Shown here piece after piece: positions 25,984 to 36,683 of a stretch of DNA of 60,000 nt. Source of the DNA: Membranipora membranacea (lineage: Eukaryota; Bryozoa; Gymnolaemata; Cheilostomatida; Membraniporidae). Under the pieces are notes generated by a model, which saw nothing but the letters and a program-made list of their open reading frames with translations, was not told where the DNA came from and did not search any database. Location of the stretch: the NCBI GenBank assembly GCA_914767715.1, contig OU612065.1, positions 17,300,001 through 17,360,000 of the forward strand, read 5' to 3'. Both the position numbers and the translations under genes were made by a program. Every line of letters starts with the position of its first letter. Within the stretch, counting starts at the first letter, position 1.

Positions 25984-26776
25984 TTATATTATTATTGGTT
26001 GTTGGTCAACAAGTTTCTGTATTAAAGTGCTTTGTTGTTTAACTTTATTTTCTAGCTCCGAGATTTTGCTCATCATGACGCTGATGAGGCTTTGGATATT
26101 GCTGCATGATTCACATGTGTTGCCTGATGTTCTTTGATGATTGTGAGAGCTGGTGCTTTCCATGGCAACGCCAACTGATGTGCTGGAGCTTTGATTGGAC
26201 GTGTAGCCGTTTTCCAGACTTGGTAGTTGAACTTCTGCCGCATTCATGCCTTGCTCGGATGTAATGAATTCTTTACATTTCTGTTGAATGGTGGCATTCA
26301 ATGCATTTATAGTATGTTCAGGAATGTCGTTGATAAGTTTAGTGTAGTGGTCAAAGAAAATATCTTTGTCCTTAATACCATTGACAAGTATGGTAGATGT
26401 TGTATTATAAAAGTTTGTAGTGTATAAAGATTTTTTTCCTTTCTTCTTGGTTTTAACTGTGACCACTACAGCGACCACAGTTGTTTTTGTTTGATCCCGG
26501 TTGGTCTGTAATGAGGTGTAAAGTCCTTGCTCTTTTAACGAGGACTGGAAGTTAGCTTTGACAACCTCGTATGTTGCAGAATTGCACACCAGTACGATTT
26601 GAGTTGTCAAGAGTACCTTTGATTTCGATGCTGTTGTCTTGAATTGTTGAATCCAGCTTTTTTTGAAGTGCTCTGAGTTTGTTTAAATAATACGGCATTT
26701 CTTTTTTTTTTTCTTGCTGATCGTCATCTTGGTCATCTCGCTTCCGCTTTTTAGAACTTAAAGCACTGTCTTCCAT
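25984..26776 (-). pseudogene. LINE ORF1 protein, frameshifted
   Basis: The N-terminus is highly charged (KKRKRDDQDDDQQEKKKE). A central part contains the NFYNTTSTILVNG motif typical of ORF1 proteins of invertebrate LINEs. The C-terminal part is coiled-coil-like (MSKISELENKVKQQSTL). One frameshift lies near 26,600. It is presumed to be an RNA-binding chaperone of the element. Confidence 0.7.
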
Positions 26777-27352
26777 ATGAAATCCAGTAATTATTTACAA
26801 TTTTTAATCAAGAGAGAGAGAATTTTTCACAAGCAGCTTGTCAGCACGATGTCACGCACATCCAATCAATCACCGTAGGGATACAATGATGACCCTTTCA
26901 ATTTTCGTCTCAAAAAGGGCTGAAATGCCTTAAAACTGCCTCTGACTTTTGAAAATTTTCTAGGGAGGTCCCCCAAAGGCGCTGCAGGGCCCCTCTTGCA
27001 AGTTCCTCGCCTGGTCCTACCAGTTCAGAACCCATGGTACAGCCCTAAATACTTAACATGATTATTATGACTTCATTTGCTCCTTCAACTTGGTTCGGTC
27101 AAATGGTATGAAGCCAAAAAAAAGTGGCCAAATCCAAGAAAAGGTTGGACATGCATGATCTAGCTAGATCATGTCATAAACTGTCCTACCAGCATAAAAA
27201 TGGAACAAGTAAAGATATCAGCACAGAATAAGAATATCCAATTATTGTAGGGAGTAGAATAGAGATTAACCCTAGTCCTAAAACTGTGTCACCATAAGGG
27301 AACAGAGTTTACCAAACCTAAAACATTTGGGACTACAAGATAATCCGTATTA

Positions 27353-28734
27353 AAGATCATGACTGAAAAAGTAACTATCAGCAAGCCGGAAAAACTGAGA
27401 CCCAACTGCCTTTTGCCATTCCATTGTGCTTTTTGATACATTGTGGTTTCTCCATAGTTTTGTTTCGTTATCGAGGCTCAGCCTCATGACATCTTGGTCC
27501 CATCTCTCCACAGTGACCTTCCCACTTACATATTTCACTTGTTTCAAGATACCGTACCGTAGCTTCTTTCATCAAAGAAGATCCCAAACAGGCTCTGCAG
27601 CTTTGCCCAGTGATCGTGGAGGTTGCAGATAAAAGAAACCTTATCCTCATCAATTCTTAGATCTCTCTACCAAAAAGGCCCAAGAACAAGCACCTCCAAG
27701 TTCTTCAAATTTGTCACATGATCATTGAATGGCTGCAGACCGATGGAGTGACCGAAGACATTCAGCATCTTGAGCCCAGGTAGATTTGTAAGAATCATCT
27801 CCACATGTTCCTCTTGAAGAGTTTCCTTTCCCATATGGAAGTATATTTTTGATTTTCGAGAAGGTAATGAAATGTCGAGAGCTTGCAGGTGCAACATTTT
27901 GCTGATCAGATCAATATTCTCTACCATACAGCGTGTGTAGTTGACGCTGTTTGCAGAGAGACTCTCTAGATAAAGAAGGTCATGTATGTGCTCCTGAGGT
28001 ACTGACTGGTGGTCTAGCTCATACTCACAACTGTGTGGAGAGTGAGATGTTTGAGATTTGGGAAGGCATTGGCAGTAACAGCTGTTGAAGCTGACTCTAA
28101 ACTTTCAGCTGTTCGATATAGGGCAAGCCTCTCTATATTTGGAAAGCTCTCCTTTGGAAAAATCATCGAGAAATCAAAACCGATGCAGTGACCAATCCCG
28201 TAGATTTCCAGATGAAAGAACACTGACTCAAAATAGTTGAAACCCAAATCAGCCCATGGCTCCGGTAAGCTTCAGCTCTTTGCGAATTTGCTCAATTCCA
28301 GATGGCATTGGTTCCCAGTTGATAAATAAATGTTCAAGATTACACAACGGAAAGAAGAGTTTATCTAATCCGGCTGGGGTTATCAAATCCTCCCCAAGAT
28401 GACTGAGCGAGAGGACACGAAGGCTATCATATCTTTGCGGCAATTGTTTTGTAACGTACATCACGATCTCGAAAACTTTCTGTCACCCGATCACTCAAAT
28501 GTTGGCTGGCGATATTTTGAACGCAATCTCTCCACAAAACGCTTGTCATATGCAGCAGTTTTCCAAGCGTTGCACACCTTAGCAACACTGACCAGAGGTT
28601 TCTTGTCTGGTAAATATTGGAACATGTGCACAAGTGTGTCGTAATTGAGTTTGGTAGTGGGCGTGGCTGGCTGCAGCTGCTCACCAGTCGTTACTTTGTT
28701 GCTGCCTGCTGCCGGTTGTGTTGAGCTCATATTG
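27353..28734 (-). pseudogene. F-box/leucine-rich-repeat (FBXL-type) pseudogene, intronless, several frameshifts
   Basis: The start region (ATG near 28734) encodes a clear F-box: LNYDTLVHMFQYLPDKK...VAKVCNAWKTAAYD. Leucine-rich stretches follow (DSLRVLSLSHL, NLEHLFI, FPNIERLALY, FPNLKHLTLH, LKMLNVFG, LKNLEVLVLG). They lie in different frames, with breaks near 28,505, 28,450, 28,248 and 28,030 and at least one more before 27,650. The F-box matches the intact start of another gene at 59675. It is probably a dead copy. F-box/LRR proteins are substrate receptors of SCF ubiquitin ligases. Confidence 0.75.
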
Positions 28735-28923
28735 TCCGTTATGATGTACAGCTGTATATGTGGTGGTGTTTTGTGGCAGGAGTACTTCAGGAGCACTGAT
28801 CAAGGTATCTTCATATGTTTCTTCTCAATACCAGTCCTATCTAAAATGGTGATAGTAAATGATTCAAGTGCTCATATATTATTAGCCAATTAGTGTTCAG
28901 CCTTGGGTCCTTCCAGAGGTAAA

Positions 28924-28968
28924 ACCAGAGACTATGGATAGATATATATATATACTACAGTCTCTGGT
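28924..28968. repeat. Short inverted repeat around an AT-rich centre
   Basis: ACCAGAGACT (28924-28933) and AGTCTCTGGT (28959-28968) are exact inverted complements around a (TA)n centre. It may be a small MITE relic. Confidence 0.5.
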
Positions 28969-29897
28969 AAAACTTTTCTTCGTGGACAGATAAACATATT
29001 TAGTAAAGACAAGTTCTATTTCTTTTGGTGTCTATTTGCTTGACATGGTTGGTTGAAGTAGAAAAAACTCCCCTCTCCCCACTCTCCGCAAATTAATTTA
29101 TGCAGCTAGATTTCATGCATATGTGTCAACTTTTTCAAGGGATTGAAGGGATTTTCAGGGATTATGGAAAATGTCCCACAACGTAAAAATTTTCTTTAGC
29201 GACAGCTCCCCAAAACTCCGCTGTTGTTTCTGACAGTCGATGCATGCCCGTGTGGTGCATTGCGCAAAATGTATTTTTAGTGGATGGTTGACACGTCTGA
29301 TTGTACGGCAAAAACTAAAAAGAAAACATACTCTGAACCGTCCAATGCGATCTGTGGCCGATCAACTATGCTGCCACTGTACAGCTCAAAGATAACTAAT
29401 TGAGGCTTTTATCTCAGAATTGTCTTGATCATCAATTTCAAACCCTGATTTTGACCAGCGATGGTTTGTTCAAATGATTTGCCCATTAGGTGACCATACT
29501 AGTTTGTTAGTTTCCAGCTACCTGATTTCAAATAGCACACATTTCCCTGAGTGGCAGCAGAAGGTTGAGTTCTTGAAAAATCACTTACCCAAGCAGCTGC
29601 TAAGGTTGTAGTATCAGTATCAGTGTCCTGATGGCAATCTGTGTGTCCAACACACAAGTCAATCAAAGGGGTGCTGGCTGACAAGTACCATCTGATTGAA
29701 TGGCTATTAGCTTTTACTCTTTCACATATTATAATGTATTCTTCATTTATTAGACCACTGTGACTTACATTATCATTTTATTAGACCACTGTCAATGACA
29801 TTATTAGAGATTGATTACCCTACTGGTACCCTGGTACTAAATTTCACTAGTACTAAATTTTGCTAGTAGGCTTACTAGTGAAAATTAAAAAGAAATG

Positions 29898-29979
29898 TCC
29901 AAGCTGGGATTCGAACCCAGGGCATAAATCTCAATCTGATAGCAAGGCAGACACTTAGACCACCACACCACGCTACGCT
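29898..29979 (-). repeat. tRNA-like sequence (SINE head or tRNA pseudogene)
   Basis: On the minus strand CTGGGTTCGAATCCCAG forms a perfect T-arm with a full B box. Upstream, TGGTGGTCTAAGTG resembles an A box. The acceptor ends (AGCGTGG and CTTGGAC) do not pair, so this is not a functional tRNA gene. Confidence 0.5.
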
Positions 29980-30006
29980 AGCTTGCATGCTTAGGTAAGG
30001 TGTATT

Positions 30007-30018
30007 CCTGTATAATTG
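30007..30018. repeat. 12-bp direct repeat flanking the foldback element (left)
   Basis: CCTGTATAATTG recurs exactly at 33832-33843, just outside the right arm. It is a candidate target-site duplication. Confidence 0.5.
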
Positions 30019-30027
30019 GAATCCGCT

Positions 30028-30340
30028 ACATTTCGCCAATGTACATTTTGCCAATGCTATGTTTTGCCAATCACAAATCGCCAATCACATTTCGCCAAAG
30101 ACATTTCGCCAATCTTATTTTGCCAATCACATTTCGCCAAAGATGTTTTGCCAATCTTATTTTGCCAATCACATTTTGCCAAATACATTTTGCCAATCTC
30201 ATTTTGCCAGTCACATTTTGCCAAAGACATTTTGCCAATTTCATTTTGCCAAAGACATTTTGCCAATCTCATTTTACCAATCATATTTTGCCAAAGATAT
30301 TTTGCCAATCATAAATTGCCAATGACATTTCGCCAATTGC
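30028..30340. repeat. Left-arm satellite: tandem 14-15-bp CATTTTGCCAAT units
   Basis: About 21 imperfect units (CATTTYGCCAAT plus 2-3 variable bases) stand head to tail. All reading frames stay open because of the repeat, which gives false proteins on both strands. Confidence 0.9.
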
Positions 30341-30746
30341 CAATTAAGGCGTACAATTATTCGTTCCAAAAAGGCTTCATGATGATGGTAAGGAATGCGT
30401 ACCGGGTCAACTGTCGGGATGAGACGAATCCAATTGATTGTTCCCTCCTCATGGTTCAGGTTCTACTATCCTCATCTCTTTTTGCTGTGACCATTACCAT
30501 TACCGATATCAGCTCCTATATTTTATCCAAAAAATTCAGATTTCAGACTAGATCGTTGACCGCAAATCTGGTTTTGTATTTGCTATCATCAAAAATGTGT
30601 AATGTCAGATGGTAAGCCCATTGAATTCCATATCTGGAATAGCATCATTAGCTTTCTTTTGCCAAACAAAGGGCAAGCAAAAATAGCCAGTCCCTAGTAG
30701 CATTTTAGAAAAGCCCAAATCATTGACGTTAAAGGCATTTTATCAC

Positions 30747-31466
30747 CATACTGACTCTCGTGATCTGACTGGGCATGTAGATCACTGATAAACTAGGCTA
30801 TCATTACCACAAAGCAGGTGTCGTAAGGCTAAGTATGCATCATGCGTGACTTGAATTTGGGCATGTGCAAGAACAATGAGTTTAGTTTGGGTTCTGATTG
30901 CAACTTTGGAAAGGGGAAATGGGATATCTCCTGCATAAACTGTCAATCAAAATCAACTAATAATGGCAAGAGAAAATCCGCACGCTTTGGGGAATATGTC
31001 ACCAGAGCAGGTAGCCAATCAGATGGCTCCGAAATTCCGAGACTCAATTTTGCAGAGATCAGCTCATGCCCAGAGCTGAGCATGCGCAGAACATTCTGCG
31101 CATGCTCAGCTCTGGGCATGAGCTGATCTCTGCAAAATTGAGCCTCGGAATTCCGAAGCCATCTGATTGGCTACCTGCTCTGGTGGCACACTCTCAAATG
31201 CGTGCGGAATTGTTAGAAAGAGTTATCTTCTATTGTCACTATTAGCTAAATTTGACTGGCAATTTATGCAGGAGATGTCCTATCTCCCCAGACCAAAATT
31301 GCAATTAGAACCCAGACTAAACTCATTGTTCTTGCACATGCGCAAATTCAAGTCACGCATGATACATACTTAGCCTTACGACATTCTCTTTGTGGTAATG
31401 ATACCCTAGTTTATCAGTGATCTACATGCCCAGTCAGATCACGAGAGTCAGTATGTGCGCAGAATG
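30747..31466. mobile_element. Head-to-head MITE pair forming a 0.7-kb palindrome
   Basis: The right half, 31092-31466, is a 375-bp element with perfect 11-bp terminal inverted repeats (CATTCTGCGCA...TGCGCAGAATG). The left half, 30747-31091, is an inverted copy that lacks the outer terminal repeat. The two halves meet at 31092/31093 with a 2-nt spacer. TTTTATCAC directly flanks the pair on both sides (30738-30746 and 31467-31475), a likely 9-bp target-site duplication. It lies inside the foldback element. Confidence 0.75.
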
Positions 31467-33137
31467 TTTTATCACTGTTTGCAGTTTTGTAGACAAGTGA
31501 ATTTCCCAGGCTATATTTTTCATGCTAGTAGGGACAGCCAATCAGATTAATGCCAGAGCAGTCCCTGTGTTGAGTGTTACAACTGGATGATGTCATGATA
31601 CTACTTCCATACCATGAGAAGAATTTAATTCAGTGGGTAAGCCATATAGTTTAGTAATGGCATCATATCTATTCTGGAAATTACTCTTTATGTTTATTGT
31701 GCTGTTTGTTCATACATCAATTAGGAACCTATTGAAATCATTTCAATAATATGTTGAATGCACACATTTTTGTTTTAATACTTTATTGGAAGAATTTTCA
31801 TTCTCAAAGAATTTTTTACAATATAAGCCTTGAAAAGAAAAAAAATTAAAATGTAGATTGACAGAAAAAATATTATCATGTTATCTGCGAAAAATAATGT
31901 TGGGAAGAATGAATTTTGAATAAACTGACGGCCGTGGTGGCAACCAAGGTCGAAGGTAAGCTGTTTTAACAGGACGCTATAGTATTGTTTAAAAGATTAT
32001 TTGTTGACATAACATTGACATAACGTGTGAAGTCAATGGTTGCAGGCCAGAGGTCTAGCCTACAGAGGAAAGGAAAATCTATCATTTTTTTCCTGCAACA
32101 ATTTATTGTAGTTAAAACAAATGCACTAAAATAGTGAAATAAAATAAAGCAGCGGCATGGTAGGATAAGTCCAGGAATAGTGAGGCGACCATGTCAGGAC
32201 AATGAAGCCTACTTTCCACAAGGCTAGCCCAGACACGCAGCCTACTTGGCAAGATTCGAACCACACCCCGCAAACTCTCACGCAAGGCAAAAGGAGCCGC
32301 CCCCTCCTCCCCCAGTTGGTATAAATTCAACAGGTTTGCACCAAGTGGCTGTTACGGCCGGGGTTTTGATTTCTAACTCGCCATTATTATTAAAAAGCAA
32401 CAATTTACAATTTTCAATGGGCACAATTTGATACACAGAAAAGAAAGAGGTCACATAGCTATGTGGGCGGATTTTTGAAGTGAATAGGTGTCATTTAGAT
32501 GACAATAGGTGTCAATTTCCGAAAAACTTTTGAAATATTTGATTTCAAAACTATGCTCTCATCAAGGTGAATGCCGAGAAATGATGTGCTATTTTTTTGT
32601 CTTTAAAACCTGATTACCAGCAACACATTGAAAGCTGTACGTAGCAATTACTACCCTGCGTGGGTTAGCAAACAATGTGGCAAAGACCTATGCGTTCCAG
32701 TAGCGCAGATAATAAATCTTGCCGTGTAAACCTGTCGAAATCCACCATTGTACAAGACCAACCGCAGAAAAAACACCTATGGCCAAAATTTCATCACCAA
32801 GGAAAAGGTAGAATTTCCTTTTTGAGATTTATACGTATATTATGAATTTGTAGAGATTATTATTATCATAAAATTATTGGTAAATTAATATTGGTGATTA
32901 TATCAGTACCACAATACATAGATAGCCAGCACCTTCATGTTGCTGATGTTTTCCAGGTGCAACATTCGGCCACCATTTTGCCTTAACCTATGCCTGCAAA
33001 TGTTTTAAGCTCGAACTCTTTGGATGGACAATCTCAGCAAGAATTGCATGAACTAACCGGCAACAGTCAAGGATGGATATGAATAGGAAAGATATTTCTT
33101 TTCATATATTATAGACCTCTGATGTTCAACCATTCAC

Positions 33138-33184
33138 ATTATATTATATTATATTATATTATATTATATTATATTATATTATAT
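33138..33184. repeat. (ATTAT)n pentanucleotide microsatellite
   Basis: About nine units of ATTAT. Confidence 0.95.
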
Positions 33185-33275
33185 CAGTGTGTGCTTATAA
33201 CATATTATTATAATTATTCCTGTAGGTGGTTAATTAATGTATGACTGAACAGCAGAATAAACGTTCATAGTCTCT

Positions 33276-33289
33276 CCCCCCCCCCCCCC
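33276..33289. repeat. Poly(C) tract
   Basis: A run of about 13 cytosines. Confidence 0.9.
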
Positions 33290-33645
33290 GCCCTGAATAG
33301 ATATGGTGTCTAATACCAAACTATATTGCTTACTATCTGTCATTAAACTTTAGATCACAGCAAATACAAATCCAGTTTCGCGGTCGACAATCTAGTCTGA
33401 AATCGGAATTTTTTGGAAAAAATACGGGTGCTGATATCGGTAATTGTAACGGTCACAGCAAAAAGGGATCAGGATAGTAAAACCAGAACCATGAAGAGGG
33501 AACAATCAATAAGTGCTGATTGCGCGTGCTCAAAAACAATTGGAGTCGTCCCATACCGACAATTGACCCGGTACGCATTCCTTACCATCATCATGAAGCA
33601 TTCATGGAATGAATATTTCTACGCCTTAATTGGCAATTGGGGTTG

Positions 33646-33825
33646 ACAAAATGTTATTGGCAATTTATGATCGGCAAAATGAGATTGGCAAAATATCTTT
33701 GGCAAAATGAGATTGGCAAAATGTGATTGGCAAAATATGACTGGCGAAATGTCTTTGGCAAAGTATGATTGGCGAAATGTGATTGGCAAAACATAGCATT
33801 GGCAAAATGTACATTGGCGAAATGT
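33646..33825. repeat. Right-arm satellite: tandem ATTGGCAAAATG units
   Basis: About 12 units, the inverted complement of the left arm. The final three units match the first three of the left arm almost base for base, including the irregular ATAGCATTGGC and GTACATTGGC spacings. Confidence 0.9.
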
Positions 33826-33831
33826 CTGCCA

Positions 33832-33843
33832 CCTGTATAATTG
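33832..33843. repeat. 12-bp direct repeat flanking the foldback element (right)
   Basis: CCTGTATAATTG is identical to 30007-30018. Confidence 0.5.
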
Positions 33844-33954
33844 TACATTGTTTATGAAACTATGGTGGGTGAGTTTAATTTAAGATACACTAAATTTCGC
33901 AACCTAGGCAACAACGCGAAAAGCGAATCCTAAATGCCGCGAAAAATAAGTTCC

Positions 33955-34288
33955 TATAGGGTAACAGTCCTTGGCTAGATCTTGGAAGTGTCACAGGTTA
34001 CTTTGGTGTGTAATTGATGGATTTGCCGCTTTCGGCGGTGCTCACTTTGGGCTGGGTGTGGAAAAGGCTTGACCAACTTGCCCTGTTACGTGTCATTGCT
34101 GAATTAATTCATTTGATGAAAATTGTCGGTACATCCATTCCGAGTGATTCCATACAAAATCATCAAATAATCCTGAATAGTTTAAATCAAACTATCGTTT
34201 ACACGGTTAAGTATTGTGCTCATCTTTTTCTTAGACCTTCTAATCTCTCATGTATTGGTAGTTTGAGCCTCCCAAGCTCTTGCCCCCC
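33955..34288. repeat. Near-identical block shared with 56445-56768
   Basis: Only about eight differences are visible over roughly 330 bp, against strong divergence on either side. An open frame (34014-34298) exists in both copies. It has no recognisable domain and runs into poly(C), so I do not call it a gene. Confidence 0.7.
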
Positions 34289-34292
34289 CCCC

Positions 34293-34575
34293 CTATAAGG
34301 CACCGGCCTTATAAGTGAAGCACCTCCCTGGGAAAAAAGGCACCCCACAGCGATAAGGCATGGAAAAGAACTGACCTAAGTGGGATTCGAGTCCACAACT
34401 TCATTTTTATATGGCAGATGCTCTATCCACTGAGCTATTCAGCTCAGATCATAGGTTGCGGTTTTGGTCCAAATCAAACATAAAAATGCTTCAAATGATA
34501 GCCGCGCCTATATGCTCCACTCTTAGGCGCCTTCATCTATAAGGCACACGCCTTATAGGTGAGGTATTACGGTAT
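34293..34575. mobile_element. Small insertion with a tRNA-like core, copy 1 only
   Basis: Bounded by similar direct repeats CTATAAGGCACCGGCCTTATAAGTGA and CTATAAGGCACACGCCTTATAGGTGA (each of these is itself partly palindromic). On the minus strand at about 34373-34449 it contains TAGCTCAGTGG (A box) and GGACTCGAATCC (B box). The anticodon arm is disrupted, so it is not a functional tRNA. The partner locus holds unrelated sequence here. Confidence 0.5.
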
Positions 34576-34895
34576 ATTGAATTGTGGTTTGAAGTTGATT
34601 ACAAGAAATTAAAAAACGGGTGGAATATTCTTAGGGATTGGGTTTATGATATATTTGTTTCAGAATAATATACGATGAGCATAAAGTTTTTTTTATTACA
34701 TGATATAATATACATTAATTTTGTGATTTGAAGAAATACCCTAGGGAAGAGGAAAAATATGCCACGTTGCACATGTTTGAAAAAAAGCTTAACTCAAAGG
34801 CCGGCTAATGTTGACTCCCAACTCAGTTCTCAGCTAGCCAAAAACAGTGCTAGCTTGCTAACATCTAGTCATTTCCAAACAAGCTAAACTGAGCA

Positions 34896-35049
34896 CTAGC
34901 TAAAATTTACACCTCTTGGTTATATTATTCGTCTGCTGCTGGTCAGTAGAGAGGAAGCACACTTGACGAAACTTTGTTTTGGAAAATGCATGGGTTAACC
35001 AACTAAGCTCTAGCTAAAATTTACACCTCTTGGTTATATTATTCGTCTG
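34896..35049. repeat. 40-bp direct repeat at 114-bp spacing
   Basis: CTAGCTAAAATTTACACCTC...ATTCGTCTG occurs at 34896-34935 and again at 35010-35049, at the end of duplication copy 1. The partner locus has one copy. Confidence 0.8.
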
Positions 35050-36384
35050 GTACAGAATGTTGGTTCAGTTCTATTTCTCTCTGTACAGACTGGCGTAGGG
35101 AATGTGTCACCAATACAAGGGGATGTTGTTGAGGTCGTTGAAGGTGTCCCAACCAGTTCTTTAAATACAAAGTATGAGAATGAGGAGTTTGAAGAACCAA
35201 CGTAAAGATATGGATGAGTCGCAAGTTGTGAGTCACGATTGCCTGATTGTGGATGAGATATTACCCTTGGAGTACTCCCTTCCAAACAATCATTAACATC
35301 ACCATACACCATCATCATACAACATCAGTCAATCAGAGCCATCACATTGGCTAGCGATCAACGCGATCACCAAATTGAATGTTGTAATACTTAACTCAAA
35401 TACAGATTATTTAGTACGAGTCTAGCACGGTGGTTTTAGTGGCATCTGCTGTTGAAATCATTATTATTTTTAGAAATTGTTGAAAATTGAGATTTAGACA
35501 CAGTTGTCAGACACAATACCAGGAGAATATACGCAAAGTGCATTGAAATCCCATCCTGGCATGCAATTCTCATTCTGTTGTTGTATTATAGCAGCTTTTA
35601 GCAAGATAGCTTTTAAGCAGCTCATAGTACGGAGCCAAAATGTAGTAAATATTATACTGATTCAGATACTTTAATTTCAATCGATTCTTTTGTGAGACTG
35701 TGCAGGTTGACTCTTTTGTGAGACTGTGCAGGTTAGCTAGACATGTCCTTGTAAACTTGATAAAAATGAACTTAACAAAAGCCAACTTCCTGATTTATCT
35801 AAAATATGCTGCATTCGTTGCTTAACCTTCTATTAGTGCTTGAATAATCAAGAATTTCAGGCTCAGAGGAGTAATACAGATAAATGCTTAAACATTAATT
35901 TTTTATAACCACTGCTTGTTATGTTGTCATTTCCTTATATGTTGTGAAATAGTTAAACGTCTTGCCATGATTCAATATGAGGGACACAATTACTTTTTGA
36001 TGTAGGTTTATCCAAAGTTCGATGATTTTTATTGTTCACCTGAGATTATTCAGTTATTTTCGATTGAAATAACAAAGCTGAGATTACAAACGCAGTAACT
36101 TATTGTCGGTATAATTGTTATTGACCCAGCACTATGCTATATGATATACAAGAGATGATTAATTCAATTTTCGTTAAATTCTAAGAGTAATTCACAATTA
36201 CTTTTTCTGGACGAACTAATATTGTAGAGGATTTTAAGGGGGTTACCCTAAGGCTGCGATACCCGCCACTGCAACCACGCACATTGCCTATTTATACTGA
36301 GTACGCCGACTCTCTATAATAACGAGTATGCTGCCTCTATCTCGTCTGGTGTTATAATTGACCTGACTTTGGGGCTGGCTTTAG

Positions 36385-36683
36385 GGGGGGGGGGGAAATA
36401 TGGGCAAAATATTATCTTATTTATCCGGCGAGATAAATGGGGCGAGGGAATGGCTCTGGTTACAACTATCTGTGCAAGATAGCTGGGAGGATAACTGGAC
36501 TGGAAATCAGGTCAATGGTTCAGTGGTGCAATGGGGGGGGGGGGGGGATTTGGACAAAATATTACCTTATTTATCCGGCGAGATAAATGGGGGAGGGAAT
36601 GGCTCTGGGTTACAACTATCTGTGCAAGATAGCTGGGAGGATAACTGGACTGGAATTCAGGTCAATGGTTACAGTGGTGCAAT
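36385..36683. repeat. Tandem duplication of a 150-bp unit led by poly(G)
   Basis: Two copies, each starting with a run of 9-16 G and containing TTATCCGGCGAGATAAATGG and AGCTGGGAGGATAACTGG. The open frames through them are repeat artefacts. Confidence 0.85.

Larger units (their letters stand above)
23100..26870 (-). mobile_element. Non-LTR retrotransposon (LINE, Jockey/CR1/L2-like group), inactive
   Basis: A two-ORF LINE on the minus strand: an ORF1-type protein at 26776-25984, then an APE-type endonuclease and reverse transcriptase at 25890-23122. Both frames are broken by frameshifts. The outer limits are approximate; I did not find a clear poly(A) tail or target-site duplication. Confidence 0.85.
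22141..27167. mobile_element. Possible inverted-repeat DNA element carrying a nested LINE
   Basis: About 70 bp at 22141-22210 (TCTAGATCAGCCATG...CTCAACCT...CGGCCAAAT) matches, as an imperfect inverted repeat, 27094-27167 (...GGCCAAAT...AGGTTGGACATGCATGATCTAG). The enclosed 5 kb is missing from the partner duplication. No transposase frame is visible. I see no certain target-site duplication, so the ends are tentative. Confidence 0.4.
31476..33344. other. Core of the foldback element, no gene seen
   Basis: I find no convincing coding sequence. A B-box-like GGTTCGAATCTTGCC lies on the minus strand at about 32250, possibly a SINE relic. Confidence 0.5.
30019..33831. mobile_element. Foldback transposon with satellite-type inverted arms (TU-like)
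   Basis: The left arm (30028 to about 30610) and right arm (about 33345-33825) are inverted complements. Each arm has an outer part of 14-15-bp tandem units, CATTTTGCCAAT-type, and an inner unique part of about 270 bp (for example GGTAAGGAATGCGTACCGGGTCAA against its complement near 33570). The element is absent from the partner duplication (about 56400-56445). The layout matches foldback elements such as Drosophila FB and sea urchin TU, whose arms also have tandem outer repeats. No transposase is visible, so it would be non-autonomous. Confidence 0.75.
4630..35060. repeat. Segmental duplication, copy 1 (partner 38485-57630)
   Basis: The same order of sequences recurs, in the same orientation, at 38485-57630: receptor gene, 5' flank, F-box remnant, TATCAGT...CCTGATGGCAATCTG block, a CTTTCGGCGGTGCTCAC block and a GCTAGCCAAAAACAGTGC block. 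Copy 1 is about 11 kb longer because it alone holds the LINE-bearing element (22.1-27.2 kb), most of the F-box pseudogene and the foldback insertion (30.0-33.8 kb). The ends are approximate, judged where similarity stops. Confidence 0.85.

Noticed and set aside
29898-29979. Functional tRNA gene on the minus strand
   Set aside because: The T-arm is perfect, but the acceptor ends do not pair and no anticodon arm can be placed.
30028-30340. Possible CRISPR array
   Set aside because: Units of 14-15 bp without spacers in an animal nuclear sequence; it is a satellite arm of a transposon.
30000-30615. Overlapping open frames with repeated FANLILPITFRQ-type units on both strands
   Set aside because: Translation of the 14-15-bp satellite of the foldback arm; all frames are open and none has a start context or domain.
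34014-34298. Open frame conserved in both duplication copies (also 56488-56856)
   Set aside because: Conservation reflects near-identical DNA, not coding selection; it ends in poly(C) and has no domain.
34373-34449. Functional tRNA gene on the minus strand
   Set aside because: A and B boxes are present, but the anticodon stem is broken and the acceptor stem has mismatches; it sits in a mobile-looking unit.
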